Below the pieces are notes generated by a model that searched no databases, was not told the DNA's origin, and was given only the letters and a program-made list of their open reading frames with translations. Shown piece after piece: positions 8,981 to 17,616 of a DNA stretch of 64,000 nt (position 1 is the stretch's first letter; each line of letters starts with the position of its first letter). Source of the DNA: SAR324 cluster bacterium REDSEA-S27_B3 (lineage in GTDB: Bacteria > SAR324 > NAC60-12). A program made the translations under genes and the position numbers. Where the stretch lies: contig LUQO01000004.1 in NCBI GenBank assembly GCA_001627865.1, forward strand, positions 136,384 through 200,383, given 5' to 3'.

Positions 8981-10216
8981 TTAGAGGAAACCTTTTTCCT
9001 TAGCTTTACCTATATAAGCAGCTTCAACATCCGCCAGGGCTTGTTGAGCTGATTCTTTGCCTTGAAGGAAATCAACTATTTCAGTTCCAAGTGCTCCATG
9101 CATAAGTGACATGTGAGGCAGCATTGGATATGGTTTTGCTCCCATTTTAGCCGCAGCAAGAACTCCAACTGATTTTGGACCAGGTGTAAATCCTTCCACC
9201 AGCCAAACTGCCTGATCTGCTGCGTCATTTGCCATTTTCTTGGAAGTTGCAGCATGAACAAGTACTTTAAAACTGTCTTCGGCATCTTTATCTGACCTGT
9301 TTGTGGCTAAAGTGAAGCCGTCCCACCATAAAGTCGCAGCAGGAATAGACCCTCCGCCAACAGTTGCCGGTGCTGCTAATTTTGTTGCAGCAGTTATTCC
9401 CGGATCACCTTCATCATCAAGCAAAGTACCTGATCTTGAAGCCCATAATGTCATAAGACCAACCTTTCCTGATTCCCACTCAACTTTGATAGCCTCTGAG
9501 TCGTGAGTCAGGAAATCAGGGTTGCTGTATCCAGCAAGTTTTTTTAACATCTTAAGTGTTGCAATTCCTTTAGCGTTGTTGATATTTGGCTTTGCAGAAC
9601 CAGGCTTGAAAAACTCGCCACCATGACCTAAAAACATGTTTACAAATTCTTCTCCTAAATTCCATCCTGCTTTATAAGCTGCAGCATATGGATTTAGCAA
9701 TTTGCCTGAAGAACGCATTTTTTCTGCTGCTGCTACTACTTCTTCATAGGTTTTAGGTACAGGAATACCAAGTTCATTTAAAATATCTTCACGGTAATAT
9801 AAATGCTGTGTATTGGCCATAAAAGCAACAGCCATCACTTTACCATCAATGGTAATTAGCTGTGATTTTTGCAAGCCTTTTCCGTGTTTTGCAACCAAGT
9901 CATCCATTGGTCTGATTAAACCTTCATTCATTAAAGGTACAATAGAACTGTTTGCACCAATTCTAGCTGAATATTCTGCAGGATTAGCTGATAGAGCTGC
10001 CATTGCAAGATTGCTATGTTCAGATGTATGATTCACCTTGAAATCAGCACCTGCTCCTGCACAATCTTTTGCAGTCGCAGTGTATGTCCGTAACGCAGGG
10101 AAATCATTAGCTAAGATATTTATTGAACCACTGGTGTTACCACAAGCAGCATAGGTTGTCTGTCCTAATAGAAACATTAATGTTGCTGTTAGGGTTATTT
10201 TAGATAGCATTTTCAT
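8981..10216 (-). CDS. Extracellular solute-binding protein of carbohydrate-type ABC importer
   Basis: The 411-residue periplasmic binding protein (family 1) starts with a Sec signal peptide (MKMLSKITLTATLMFLLGQ..., cleavage near TYA-ACG). Typical segments are TQHLYYREDILNELGIPVPKTYEEV and VGLMTLWASRSG. The long C-terminal part WWDGFTLATN...DAEDSF matches family-1 binding proteins for sugars and polyols. The ATG has AAGGAG at good distance. It is the first gene of the importer operon and faces the divergent SnoaL pair across a region with two operator-like repeats. Confidence 0.92.
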   Translation of the reverse strand: MKMLSKITLTATLMFLLGQTTYAACGNTSGSINILANDFPALRTYTATAKDCAGAGADFKVNHTSEHSNLAMAALSANPAEYSARIGANSSIVPLMNEGLIRPMDDLVAKHGKGLQKSQLITIDGKVMAVAFMANTQHLYYREDILNELGIPVPKTYEEVVAAAEKMRSSGKLLNPYAAAYKAGWNLGEEFVNMFLGHGGEFFKPGSAKPNINNAKGIATLKMLKKLAGYSNPDFLTHDSEAIKVEWESGKVGLMTLWASRSGTLLDDEGDPGITAATKLAAPATVGGGSIPAATLWWDGFTLATNRSDKDAEDSFKVLVHAATSKKMANDAADQAVWLVEGFTPGPKSVGVLAAAKMGAKPYPMLPHMSLMHGALGTEIVDFLQGKESAQQALADVEAAYIGKAKEKGFL

Positions 10217-10360
10217 TATCCATCTCCTTTATTATGGAGGCTTAACTTAATGTCTGTCCCCCAATGATTAATTGATCTGAACTGTTTATTACAAACAATC
10301 CCGTTGTATCCAAATTCCCCTTTCATACGAAGGGTACTATCGGGCTGGCCAACATGATAT

Positions 10361-10379
10361 ACATACGTATTCAATCAAT
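10361..10379. promoter_or_regulatory. Operator-like 19-bp repeat, copy 1
   Basis: ACATACGTATTCAATCAAT contains the palindrome ATACGTAT with a central CG, the hallmark of LacI-family operators. It matches copy 2 at 18 of 19 positions. The copies sit 80 bases apart in the divergent promoter region between the ABC binding protein and the SnoaL genes, spacing that would suit looping or double occupancy. The nearest candidate regulator is the LacI-type gene at 14157-15167; that link is inference. Confidence 0.55.
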
Positions 10380-10440
10380 AAAACATATTTATTGAATAAA
10401 ATAACAATTTTCGGTATATATATTGGTACAGGATATAATT

Positions 10441-10459
10441 ACATACGTATTCATTCAAT
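10441..10459. promoter_or_regulatory. Operator-like 19-bp repeat, copy 2
   Basis: ACATACGTATTCATTCAAT is the second copy of the repeat at 10361, in direct orientation, with one mismatch. It lies about 80 bases before the GTG start of the plus-strand SnoaL gene. The remainder of the 10217-10541 gap is AT-rich and must hold the two divergent promoters; no small gene is seen in it. Confidence 0.55.
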
Positions 10460-10541
10460 GCAAGAATAATTTTAAAAAAAGTAAAATATTCTTATTTGAT
10501 CATGTATAAGCTTAAGCACCAGCCTATCAAAGAAAGTAATT

Positions 10542-11591
10542 GTGGATAAACAAAGCAGGCATAAAAAGCTGATTGCCCCATTGAGAGAGGCAATGTATGA
10601 TTTCAGCGAATCTGGAGTCTTCAAAGAGATGAATAAGCTGTTTGTTCCAAACGCCCAGATGCACCTTTGTCATCCATTGGGATCAAGGCAAGGATCAGAG
10701 GCTTTCTACAGTAGGGTATATGCTCCCCTTTTTATGTCAATCCCTGATCTTGAAAGGCGTGATTATATTGTAATCGCAGGACCGACTACCGGAGGGGCAG
10801 ACTGGGTTGGATGTGCTGGGTATTATACTGGAACATTCTGCAAGTCATGGCTTGATATCCCCCCCACAGGGCATCAGGTTTCCATGAGATTTCATGAGTT
10901 TTATCGTTTCGAGGAAGACAAGGTAATAGAAGTCGAGGCGGTTTGGGACATTCCGGAAGTCATGATGCAGTCTCGTGCCTGGCCGATGGCACCAAGTCTA
11001 GGACGGGAATGGCATGTACCAGGCCCGGCAACACAGGACGGGATTGTACAGGGACCTTATAAAGAAGCAATAAGCACAGTCACCTGCCGCCATATCACTG
11101 AAATGCTGACAGCTTTGAACAGACACCCTTCTCAGGGAGGTCCGGAAGTGATGGAACTGGAAAAATACTGGCATCCCAAAATGAACTGGTATGGTCCTTC
11201 AGGCATTGGTACCGGGCGGGGTATTTCAGGCTTCCGAAATTGGCACCAGATTCCTTTTCTGGCTGCAATGCCAGACAGAGGGCAGTATAACGACCAGGTG
11301 ACCAATCACTTTTTTGGAGATGGAGATTACGCAGGCGGAACAGGCTGGCCTAACATGATGCAGACCTTGTCTGAAAATGGATGGATGGGTATTGCTCCAT
11401 CCGGAAAAAGAATAACTCTAAGAAGCCTGGATTTCTGGAGGGTTGAAAAAGGCCTGATCAGGGAAAACTGGGTTCTGATTGATCTTCTGGATGTCTTTCA
11501 GCAGATTGGGGTTGATATATTTTCACGCATGAGAGAGTTTAACAAATCACGTCATGGTTTTGATCCTGAAACCGGGACTGCACTGAGATAA
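10542..11591 (+). CDS. Tandem SnoaL-like (ester-cyclase family) protein
   Basis: The 349-residue soluble protein has two SnoaL-like repeats. Repeat one ends PPTGHQVSMRFHEFYRFEEDKV; repeat two has GIAPSGKRITLRSLDFWRV and ENWVLIDLLDVFQQIGVDIF. The linker has VPGPATQDGI and the second repeat opens with WYGPSGIGTG, shared with the 5760 and 11602 proteins. The start is GTG. It is divergent from the transporter operon and is followed after 10 bases by a paralogue. It may be a hydratase, isomerase, dehydratase or cyclase for the imported carbon source; nothing in the sequence fixes which. Confidence 0.75.
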   Translation: MDKQSRHKKLIAPLREAMYDFSESGVFKEMNKLFVPNAQMHLCHPLGSRQGSEAFYSRVYAPLFMSIPDLERRDYIVIAGPTTGGADWVGCAGYYTGTFCKSWLDIPPTGHQVSMRFHEFYRFEEDKVIEVEAVWDIPEVMMQSRAWPMAPSLGREWHVPGPATQDGIVQGPYKEAISTVTCRHITEMLTALNRHPSQGGPEVMELEKYWHPKMNWYGPSGIGTGRGISGFRNWHQIPFLAAMPDRGQYNDQVTNHFFGDGDYAGGTGWPNMMQTLSENGWMGIAPSGKRITLRSLDFWRVEKGLIRENWVLIDLLDVFQQIGVDIFSRMREFNKSRHGFDPETGTALR

Positions 11592-11601
11592 CTGTTTGAG
11601 T

Positions 11602-12609
11602 ATGAGTAACAATCAGGAGAACAAAGCACTCCTACTGCAATATTACGAGAATATGGAAGCGGCAAATGCAGCCAGTGTTGAAAAGGTTTTAAGTTATTAT
11701 ACTTCACCAGATTTTCAGTGGTTCGGAGTCTATCCGTTTAACGAGCAGAATGGAGCATCAGCAGTTGCTGAGGCTTTCTGGAGACCTTTTCTGACATCAT
11801 GGTCACATGTGCAGAGACGTCAGGATATTTTTCTGGCAGGCACCAGCGAGATTGATCATACCGACTGGGTGATAAGCATGGGACACTTCATGGGTTATCT
11901 GGAAGCAAGCTGGCTTGGTCTTCCTGCCAGTAATAAAATTGTTTTTCTGCGTTACGCTGATTTCAACTGTATAGAAAAAGGAAGGATTGTTAGGAGCAGT
12001 TTTTTCTGTGACCTGATTGGATTGATGCTACAGCTGAATATAAATCCTCTTCCTCTTCAGACTGGCGCATCATTTATCTGTCCGGGTCCCAGGACTCATG
12101 ATGGATTATTGTTTGAAGCTCAGGATCCAAAAGAATCAGCAAAAACTCTTTTACTTGTTAACAGTATGATAGGAGACCTGGATAATCTGAATAAAAGCGG
12201 GGATGACTCTCCTCCTCCTGAATCGCTTGCAGAAACCTGGCATGAAGATATGATCTGGTACGGACCCGCAGGCATAGGGGCTTCATACACAATCAGACGC
12301 TACCAGCAACAGCACCAGTATCCCTTCAGAAAAGGACTCAAGGACAAAGTTTTCAATGGTCACATCTGCCGTTTTGCTGAGGGGAATTATGCCGGTTTTT
12401 TTGGTTGGCCAAACCTGACTAACACTGCTGTTGGCGGATTCCTTGGATTGCCTGCCAGCGGGGTAGCAGCTGATATGAGGGTTGTTGATATCTACCGCCG
12501 ACAGGGAGAAAAGCTGGCTGAAAACTGGGTATTGATTGATTTGCCATGGTGGCTGAAACAGCAGGGACTTGATATCTTTGAGCGCATAAAAAAAATCATA
12601 ATTTCGTGA
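11602..12609 (+). CDS. Tandem SnoaL-like (ester-cyclase family) protein
   Basis: This third close member of the two-repeat SnoaL family lies directly downstream of the 10542 gene. It has GLPASNKIVFLRYADFN in repeat one, the linker CPGPRTHDGL, WYGPAGIGAS, and GLPASGVAADMRVVDIYRRQ in repeat two. I use the ATG at 11602 (track start 11596 is a TTG two codons earlier). The two adjacent genes differ enough to suggest different subunits or substrates rather than a recent duplicate. A short inverted pair (GATTCAAT at 12608, ATTGAATC at 12629) follows the stop and may be a weak terminator. Confidence 0.75.
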   Translation: MSNNQENKALLLQYYENMEAANAASVEKVLSYYTSPDFQWFGVYPFNEQNGASAVAEAFWRPFLTSWSHVQRRQDIFLAGTSEIDHTDWVISMGHFMGYLEASWLGLPASNKIVFLRYADFNCIEKGRIVRSSFFCDLIGLMLQLNINPLPLQTGASFICPGPRTHDGLLFEAQDPKESAKTLLLVNSMIGDLDNLNKSGDDSPPPESLAETWHEDMIWYGPAGIGASYTIRRYQQQHQYPFRKGLKDKVFNGHICRFAEGNYAGFFGWPNLTNTAVGGFLGLPASGVAADMRVVDIYRRQGEKLAENWVLIDLPWWLKQQGLDIFERIKKIIIS

Positions 12610-12738
12610 TTCAATATTAAAAGAATCTATTGAATCAATATTCCGAAACTCAATCCACCGCTTTATTTCAAGTTGTTACCAATTTTATTGGTTCCAGTAA
12701 AATAGTTGATTATTCTTTGATCCTTTGAAGTTGTAGGT

Positions 12739-13914
12739 TTAATTCTCTAAAGCCTGTTCGATATCTTCAATTAAGTCCTCTACCGATTCAATTCCAACTG
12801 ACAGACGCAAAAGCCCATCTACCAAACCTAATTTTTCTCTCCGTTCAGGTGGAATTGCCGCATGGGTCATTGATGCAGGATGTTCAATCAGGCTTTCAAC
12901 TCCTCCAAGACTAACTGCAAATTGAAACAAATTGCAGCGTTGAAGTATTTCATCTGCTCGCTTAAGACCTCCAGCCACAACTATTGTTATAATTGAGCCG
13001 TACCCTGACATCTGGCTCTTTGCTATTTCGTGTCCGGGATGATCTTTGAACCCTGGATAGTTAATAGATTCAATCCCAAGTCGGGATTGGTTTTCGAGTA
13101 AAAAGTCTGCAATACGCTCTGCATTATAGAAATGCCTTTCCATCCGTATTGGGAGTGTTTTTAAAGATCTCAGCAATGTTGCACAATCTTTGGGGCTTAA
13201 GACTGAACCTAAAGCATTTTGAAGAAATCGGAGTTAATCAACTATTTCATCCGGAGTATTACCTGAAATAGCCGCAACACCGGCTAACAAATCCGAATGA
13301 CCATTCAGGAATTTGGTGGCTGAATGAACTACAATATCTATCCCATATTCAAGTGGTCTCTGGCAAAATGGCGAGGAAAAAGTATTGTCACAAACGCTGA
13401 TTACATTGCTAGATTTGGACAAAGCAGCAATTTTTTCCAAATCGACTATTTGCAATAGAGGATTAGATGGTGTTTCAAACCAGAGCATTTTTGTTTCTTC
13501 TTTAATTGCATTTCGTACTAAATCCAAATCAGAAAAATCTACAAAACTAATTTGATAACCGCAGGATCTCTTTCTCACGTTTTCAAAGAGGCGATATATT
13601 CCACCATAAAGATCATTGTGAACAACAAGATGTGAACCTGCATCAATTAATTCGAGCACAGTGGCAGCTGCTACCATACCGGAAGGGAAGGCAAACGCCG
13701 CTTGCGCTCCTTCTAAATCCGCAAGGCATTCCTCCAAGTTCAAACGGGTTGGATTAGCAGTCCTCGAATACATAAATCCCTTATTCCGGCCAATGCCTTC
13801 CTGCACAAAAGTTGATGCGGTGTATATTGGCGGAATGACTGCTCCTGTCTGAGGATCTGGAGCCTGCCCAGCATGAATAGCTCTTGTATTAAAATTTCTT
13901 TTTTTGGAGGCCAT
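12739..13914 (-). pseudogene. Cystathionine gamma-synthase/lyase family gene with in-frame stop
   Basis: This is a Cys/Met-metabolism PLP enzyme (trans-sulfuration family). The first part has YSRTANPTR, NDLYGGIYRLFE, ETPSNPLL and the PLP lysine motif SATKFLNGHSD. The second has SLGGVESLIEHPASMTHA and the C-terminal DGLLRLSVGIE. Both lie in one frame, split by a TAA at 13234-13236 inside ...DEIVD-stop-LRFLQNALGSVLSPKD. Family members usually have Lys or similar there, so a single AAA-to-TAA change would explain it. The upstream fragment keeps the lysine but lacks the C-terminal domain. It is either a nonsense pseudogene or a base error. Confidence 0.85.
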
Positions 13915-13946
13915 GCTTACTCTTAAAAATCAATATTTGGGTTTGA

Positions 13947-14073
13947 TCTGATGGTCTCAATGGAATGGTTCCTCCTCGCTGTTTCGGCTTCGATGAGCCA
14001 GAATGAAGCAGAGCAATGTTGCTCATTTCAATTCACACATCCAAGGAGGAACCATTCCATTGAGATCATCTGA
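13947..14073. repeat. Inverted-repeat element with 30-bp arms (MITE-like)
   Basis: Arms 13947-13976 and 14044-14073 are reverse complements at 28 of 30 positions; the core TCTCAATGGAATGGTTCCTCCT is perfect. The 67-base middle holds a further small inverted repeat (GAGCAATGTTGCTC). It sits between the LacI-type gene and the interrupted cystathionine-type gene, and encodes nothing visible. The long arms with a short non-coding centre resemble a miniature inverted-repeat transposable element or IS remnant. No target-site duplication is evident. Confidence 0.7.
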
Positions 14074-14156
14074 TCTAATAAAGGAAAAATTATTCTTCAG
14101 ATACATTAAAGACATCTCCAACCGACCGTTCAATAAATTATCTAAAGCTATGTAAC

Positions 14157-15167
14157 TTAGATAGAAATCCTTGAAGACCCCCGTATTACCAATTCCCCCA
14201 TTATTACTTTATGATTAGGAGGTTTTTCTGGTGTATTTATTCGCGAAATTAGGTCTTCAACGGAATCATCAACCATGCTTTGGACTGGCTGACGAACAGT
14301 GGTCAGGTTGAAACTCGGCCATGAAGCCATAGGTATATCGTCAAAACCGATAATTGATACATCTTCTGGAACCTTCATGTTCATAGCACTTCTGATGGCA
14401 TCAAGCGCACCAATTGCCATTATGTCGTTAGCGCAGAATATAGCATCCACTGGATCCGGCCTGTCAACCAGACGGACCGCAGCAGCATAGGCATCATTAT
14501 AATTGTAATTGCCAACTTCCTTGAGTGCCTTCACACCGTTTTCAACCATAATTTCCATAAACCCTTTTTCTCTGTCAATGCTGGTGGATGTATCCTCATT
14601 CCCTGCAAGAAAAGCGGGGCTTTTGTGTCCGGAGTCTATGAACATCTGGCCAACCAATCTCCCTCCTGCAACATTGTCACAACAGAACCAGCTCGCGTTA
14701 GAGTCCGGAATATATCTGTTAAATAGTGTTAACGGTGTTCCCCAGCGCTGGCATTCAAATGCCATTGCTGAACTCAAAGTAGCGGCAGTAATTAGAATTC
14801 CATCAACCTGATATTCAAGTAATTGTGGCAGGATATCATCCAGATTCTGATCTCTATGAACTGAAAACAGCATCACCTTTTGACCATTCTGCTGAAATTT
14901 TCTGCTTAACAGATCAAGCACTTCAGGATAAAAAGGATTTGTGGTGACGTTTGAAATGACGATACCAACAATATTTGATTTTTGAGTTATCAGACTGCGG
15001 GCCATGGCATTAGGCTGATAACCGATTTTATTGGCGATACCCAGTATTCTCTCTCTTGTTTTTACTGCAACAGGACTTTCCGGGGAAAATGAGCGTGATA
15101 CAGTTGACTGGGAAACGCCGGCAAGTTGAGCAACTTCAATAGAAGTGATTTTATCTTTTTTCTTCAT
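14157..15167 (-). CDS. LacI-family transcriptional regulator
   Basis: The protein starts with an N-terminal helix-turn-helix (TSIEVAQLAGVSQSTVSRSFS, residues ~6-27), then the hinge helix region KIGYQPNAMARSL, then a periplasmic-binding-protein-like effector domain (FCANDIMAIGALDAIR, VSIIGFDDIPMASWP). The track ORF begins 23 codons earlier, but the ATG at 15165-15167 starts MKKKDKITSIEV, the normal position for a LacI N-terminus. It is divergent from the amidohydrolase/MetE-like/bicupin genes and probably represses them, and perhaps the ABC transporter region, in response to a sugar-like ligand. Confidence 0.93.
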   Translation of the reverse strand: MKKKDKITSIEVAQLAGVSQSTVSRSFSPESPVAVKTRERILGIANKIGYQPNAMARSLITQKSNIVGIVISNVTTNPFYPEVLDLLSRKFQQNGQKVMLFSVHRDQNLDDILPQLLEYQVDGILITAATLSSAMAFECQRWGTPLTLFNRYIPDSNASWFCCDNVAGGRLVGQMFIDSGHKSPAFLAGNEDTSTSIDREKGFMEIMVENGVKALKEVGNYNYNDAYAAAVRLVDRPDPVDAIFCANDIMAIGALDAIRSAMNMKVPEDVSIIGFDDIPMASWPSFNLTTVRQPVQSMVDDSVEDLISRINTPEKPPNHKVIMGELVIRGSSRISI

Positions 15168-15222
15168 GTTTATTCTAAGTGTCTCATCAGAAAAGATGAT
15201 CCATGAGAAATGTATGTTAACG

Positions 15223-15232
15223 CATTCGAATG
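15223..15232. promoter_or_regulatory. CG-centred palindrome in the LacI/amidohydrolase promoter region
   Basis: CATTCGAATG is a perfect 10-base palindrome with central CG, 56 bases upstream of the LacI-type start. It has the form expected of a LacI-family operator. The core differs from ATACGTAT at 10.36 kb. Further AACG/CGTT half-sites lie near 15307-15320. Confidence 0.35.
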
Positions 15233-15430
15233 TCATTCACGCTAAGCGGGAATGAAAACTTTTTATTCGTCAATTTAAAATATTTAAAATGCCTGAAATC
15301 AAATCGTTAACAAACGTTGGAAAATGATCATAACTTAAGTTTGCATAGGTATGCAAGTTTTCGTATAATGAAAAAAAATAACACATCAAATATTTATAGA
15401 TAGTGAAAATTACAATAATAAAATCTGCAG

Positions 15431-16336
15431 ATGCAATTGCAACTGATTGATTCACACCATCACCTCTGGGATGTGGAGTCTTTGGAATATGGATGGCTCA
15501 GGCAAATAGGCGCTCCCAAACCGTTTGGTGATCCGACACCAATACAAAAGAATTATCTGACAAAAGATTTTCAGCAGGATGTATCTCACGCTGAGGGTTT
15601 AGAATTTATCGGGTCAGTTCATGTTCAGGCCGACGGAGCACTGCCTGATCCAGTAACTGAAACCCGCTGGCTGAGTAAACTAAATCAATCAAGAATACCT
15701 GCTGCCATTGTCGGTTTTGTTGATCTTTCTCAAGAAGACGCTGAAAATGTGCTGAAAAGGCATCTTTCATTTCCTGAGTTCCGTGGTGTACGACAGATTA
15801 TCGGAATGCTTGAACAGCGTCCGGATCTATCCTTTACAAAAGAACACCTGCTTAGAAAGCGCAGCTGGCAGGAAAACTTTGCTTTGTTGCAGAAACACCA
15901 GCTCAGTTTCGATCTTCAGCTTTATCCGGAACAGATGAAGGAATCAGCAGAATTTCTGGCGAGTTTCCCGGATGTGCCAATAGTGATAGACCATGCTGGA
16001 AGTCCGTACGATCAGACTGATTCAGGGCTTAAATTTTGGAGGGAAGGTCTGTCATCACTTGCTGATCTGAAAAATACCTGCATAAAGCTGTCTGGATTTG
16101 GAATGTATGACAGGAACTGGTCATCCAAGACATCTCTTGTAATTTTTGAAACAATTCTTGAGTTGTTTGGGGCGCAGCGCATCATGTGGGGCAGCAATTT
16201 CCCGGTTGACGGTCTAATGAAAACGTATAAGTTCTGTGTCGAACAGCTGTTAAAATGGATCTCACCACTTCGATCTGAAGACCAGCGTCTTATTGCTTCT
16301 GAAACAGCAAAAAAGTTTTATCGCATCACTGAATAA
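15431..16336 (+). CDS. Amidohydrolase-family lactonase (fuconolactonase / PDC-hydrolase type)
   Basis: The 301-residue TIM-barrel metal hydrolase belongs to the COG3618 group, which includes L-fuconolactonase and 2-pyrone-4,6-dicarboxylate lactonase. The N-terminal DSHHHLW holds the HxH metal ligands. FDLQLYPEQ, PIVIDHAGSP, and the C-terminal RIMWGSNFPVD with its catalytic Asp are all in place. It starts with ATG in a long divergent promoter region facing the LacI-type repressor. It probably opens a sugar lactone or similar ring in the pathway this repressor controls. The exact lactone is unknown. Confidence 0.85.
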   Translation: MQLQLIDSHHHLWDVESLEYGWLRQIGAPKPFGDPTPIQKNYLTKDFQQDVSHAEGLEFIGSVHVQADGALPDPVTETRWLSKLNQSRIPAAIVGFVDLSQEDAENVLKRHLSFPEFRGVRQIIGMLEQRPDLSFTKEHLLRKRSWQENFALLQKHQLSFDLQLYPEQMKESAEFLASFPDVPIVIDHAGSPYDQTDSGLKFWREGLSSLADLKNTCIKLSGFGMYDRNWSSKTSLVIFETILELFGAQRIMWGSNFPVDGLMKTYKFCVEQLLKWISPLRSEDQRLIASETAKKFYRITE

Positions 16337-16388
16337 ACAGAGCGTTAAACTGTAACAAGCAAAAAACATTTTTTTAATTAAACTGATT

Positions 16389-17531
16389 ATGAAATTAAAC
16401 AAAGACAGGATCCTGACCACCCATGTGGGAAGTCTTCCCCGCTCTGAGAAGGTGTTCAAACTAATCTTCGCAAAAGAAGCCGGAGAAGAACTGGATAAGA
16501 AAGAGTATGACAAAGTAATCGCTGATGCTGTTAAAACAGTTGTGGTAAAACAAGAACAGGCTGGAATTGATGTGGTCAGTGATGGAGAACAAAGCAAGAT
16601 TAGTTATGCAACCTACATCAAAGACCGCTTGAATGGATTCGAAGGAGATAGTCCCCGACGCACACCAAAAGATCTTGAGGAGTTTCCAGCATTTTCATCC
16701 AGGGCTTCAAAATCCGGAGGTGTCCCCACGTACTCCCGTCCGCAGTGTACAGGTCAGGTTTCAGTCAAAGACATGGAGCCACTTGAAATTGATCTGCAAA
16801 ATTTCCGTGTGGCACTCAAGGAAAGTAGTGCTACTGATGCATTCATGAATGCTGCTTCCCCGGGGGTGATAGCACTGTTCCAGCCTAATCAATATTATAC
16901 TGATCACAAAAGTTATCTCTACGCCCTGGCCGAAGCAATGAAGGTGGAATATGAAGGTATTGCCAAAGCAGGCTTTCTAATTCAGATTGACAGTCCTGAT
17001 CTTGCTTTGGGTCGTCACGTAATGTTCAAAGACAAAAGCGATCAGGAATTTATATCTATGATTGAACTGCACATTGAAGCGCTTAATCATGCTTTGGAAA
17101 ATATTCCTGCGGAACAGATTCGGCTGCATGTCTGCTGGGGTAATTATCAGGGGCCACACCATTGTGATATCGAAATGAAAAAAATACTGCCTTCCGTTCT
17201 GAAAGCAAAACCTCAGGCGCTTTCTTTTGAAGGATCAAATCCCCGGCACAGTCATGAGTGGACAGTATTCAGAGATACAGATATTCCGGAGGATAAGATT
17301 TTAATTCCGGGAGTGCTGGACTCAACCACCAACTTTGTTGAACATCCTGAACTGGTTGCTGAACGAATTTGCCGATTCGCTGACATCGTTGGACGAGAAC
17401 GGGTAATTGCAGGCACTGACTGCGGATTTTCAACTTTCGCCGGTTTTGGAACTGTTGACGCGGAGATCACCTACACCAAACTTGAGTCACTTTCAAAAGG
17501 TGCTGAATTAGCGTCAGAAAAACTCTGGTAA
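16389..17531 (+). CDS. MetE-core-like zinc methyltransferase family protein
   Basis: The 380-residue protein matches the C-terminal catalytic half of cobalamin-independent methionine synthase (COG0620). It has the opening TTHVGSLPR and a full set of candidate zinc ligands: His and Cys in RLHVCWGN (about 247/249), Glu in LSFEGSNPRH (about 281) and Cys in GTDCGFS (about 344). It lacks the N-terminal half of MetE. Such stand-alone forms act in methyl or C-S chemistry, including epoxyalkane-CoM-type reactions. The catabolic context (lactonase, bicupin, LacI) argues against ordinary methionine synthesis. It starts 52 bases after the lactonase. Confidence 0.8.
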   Translation: MKLNKDRILTTHVGSLPRSEKVFKLIFAKEAGEELDKKEYDKVIADAVKTVVVKQEQAGIDVVSDGEQSKISYATYIKDRLNGFEGDSPRRTPKDLEEFPAFSSRASKSGGVPTYSRPQCTGQVSVKDMEPLEIDLQNFRVALKESSATDAFMNAASPGVIALFQPNQYYTDHKSYLYALAEAMKVEYEGIAKAGFLIQIDSPDLALGRHVMFKDKSDQEFISMIELHIEALNHALENIPAEQIRLHVCWGNYQGPHHCDIEMKKILPSVLKAKPQALSFEGSNPRHSHEWTVFRDTDIPEDKILIPGVLDSTTNFVEHPELVAERICRFADIVGRERVIAGTDCGFSTFAGFGTVDAEITYTKLESLSKGAELASEKLW

Positions 17532-17616
17532 ATAAAAATATTTTTCATAGTTGTAATGTTTTTTCTTTGCAGTCAAATATGAAATATTTACACAAAATCA
17601 AAATATAGTTTTTTCC

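Noticed and set aside
10361-10459. Start of a CRISPR array
   Set aside because: Only two repeats, 19 bp, containing an operator-type palindrome, and no cas genes.
12678-12692. ACCAAT-ttt-ATTGGT hairpin between convergent genes as a terminator
   Set aside because: Only six A/T-rich pairs with no U-tract; too weak to call.
16337-16388. SAM or cobalamin riboswitch before the MetE-like gene
   Set aside because: The gap is only 52 bases, A/T-rich, with no conserved riboswitch core.
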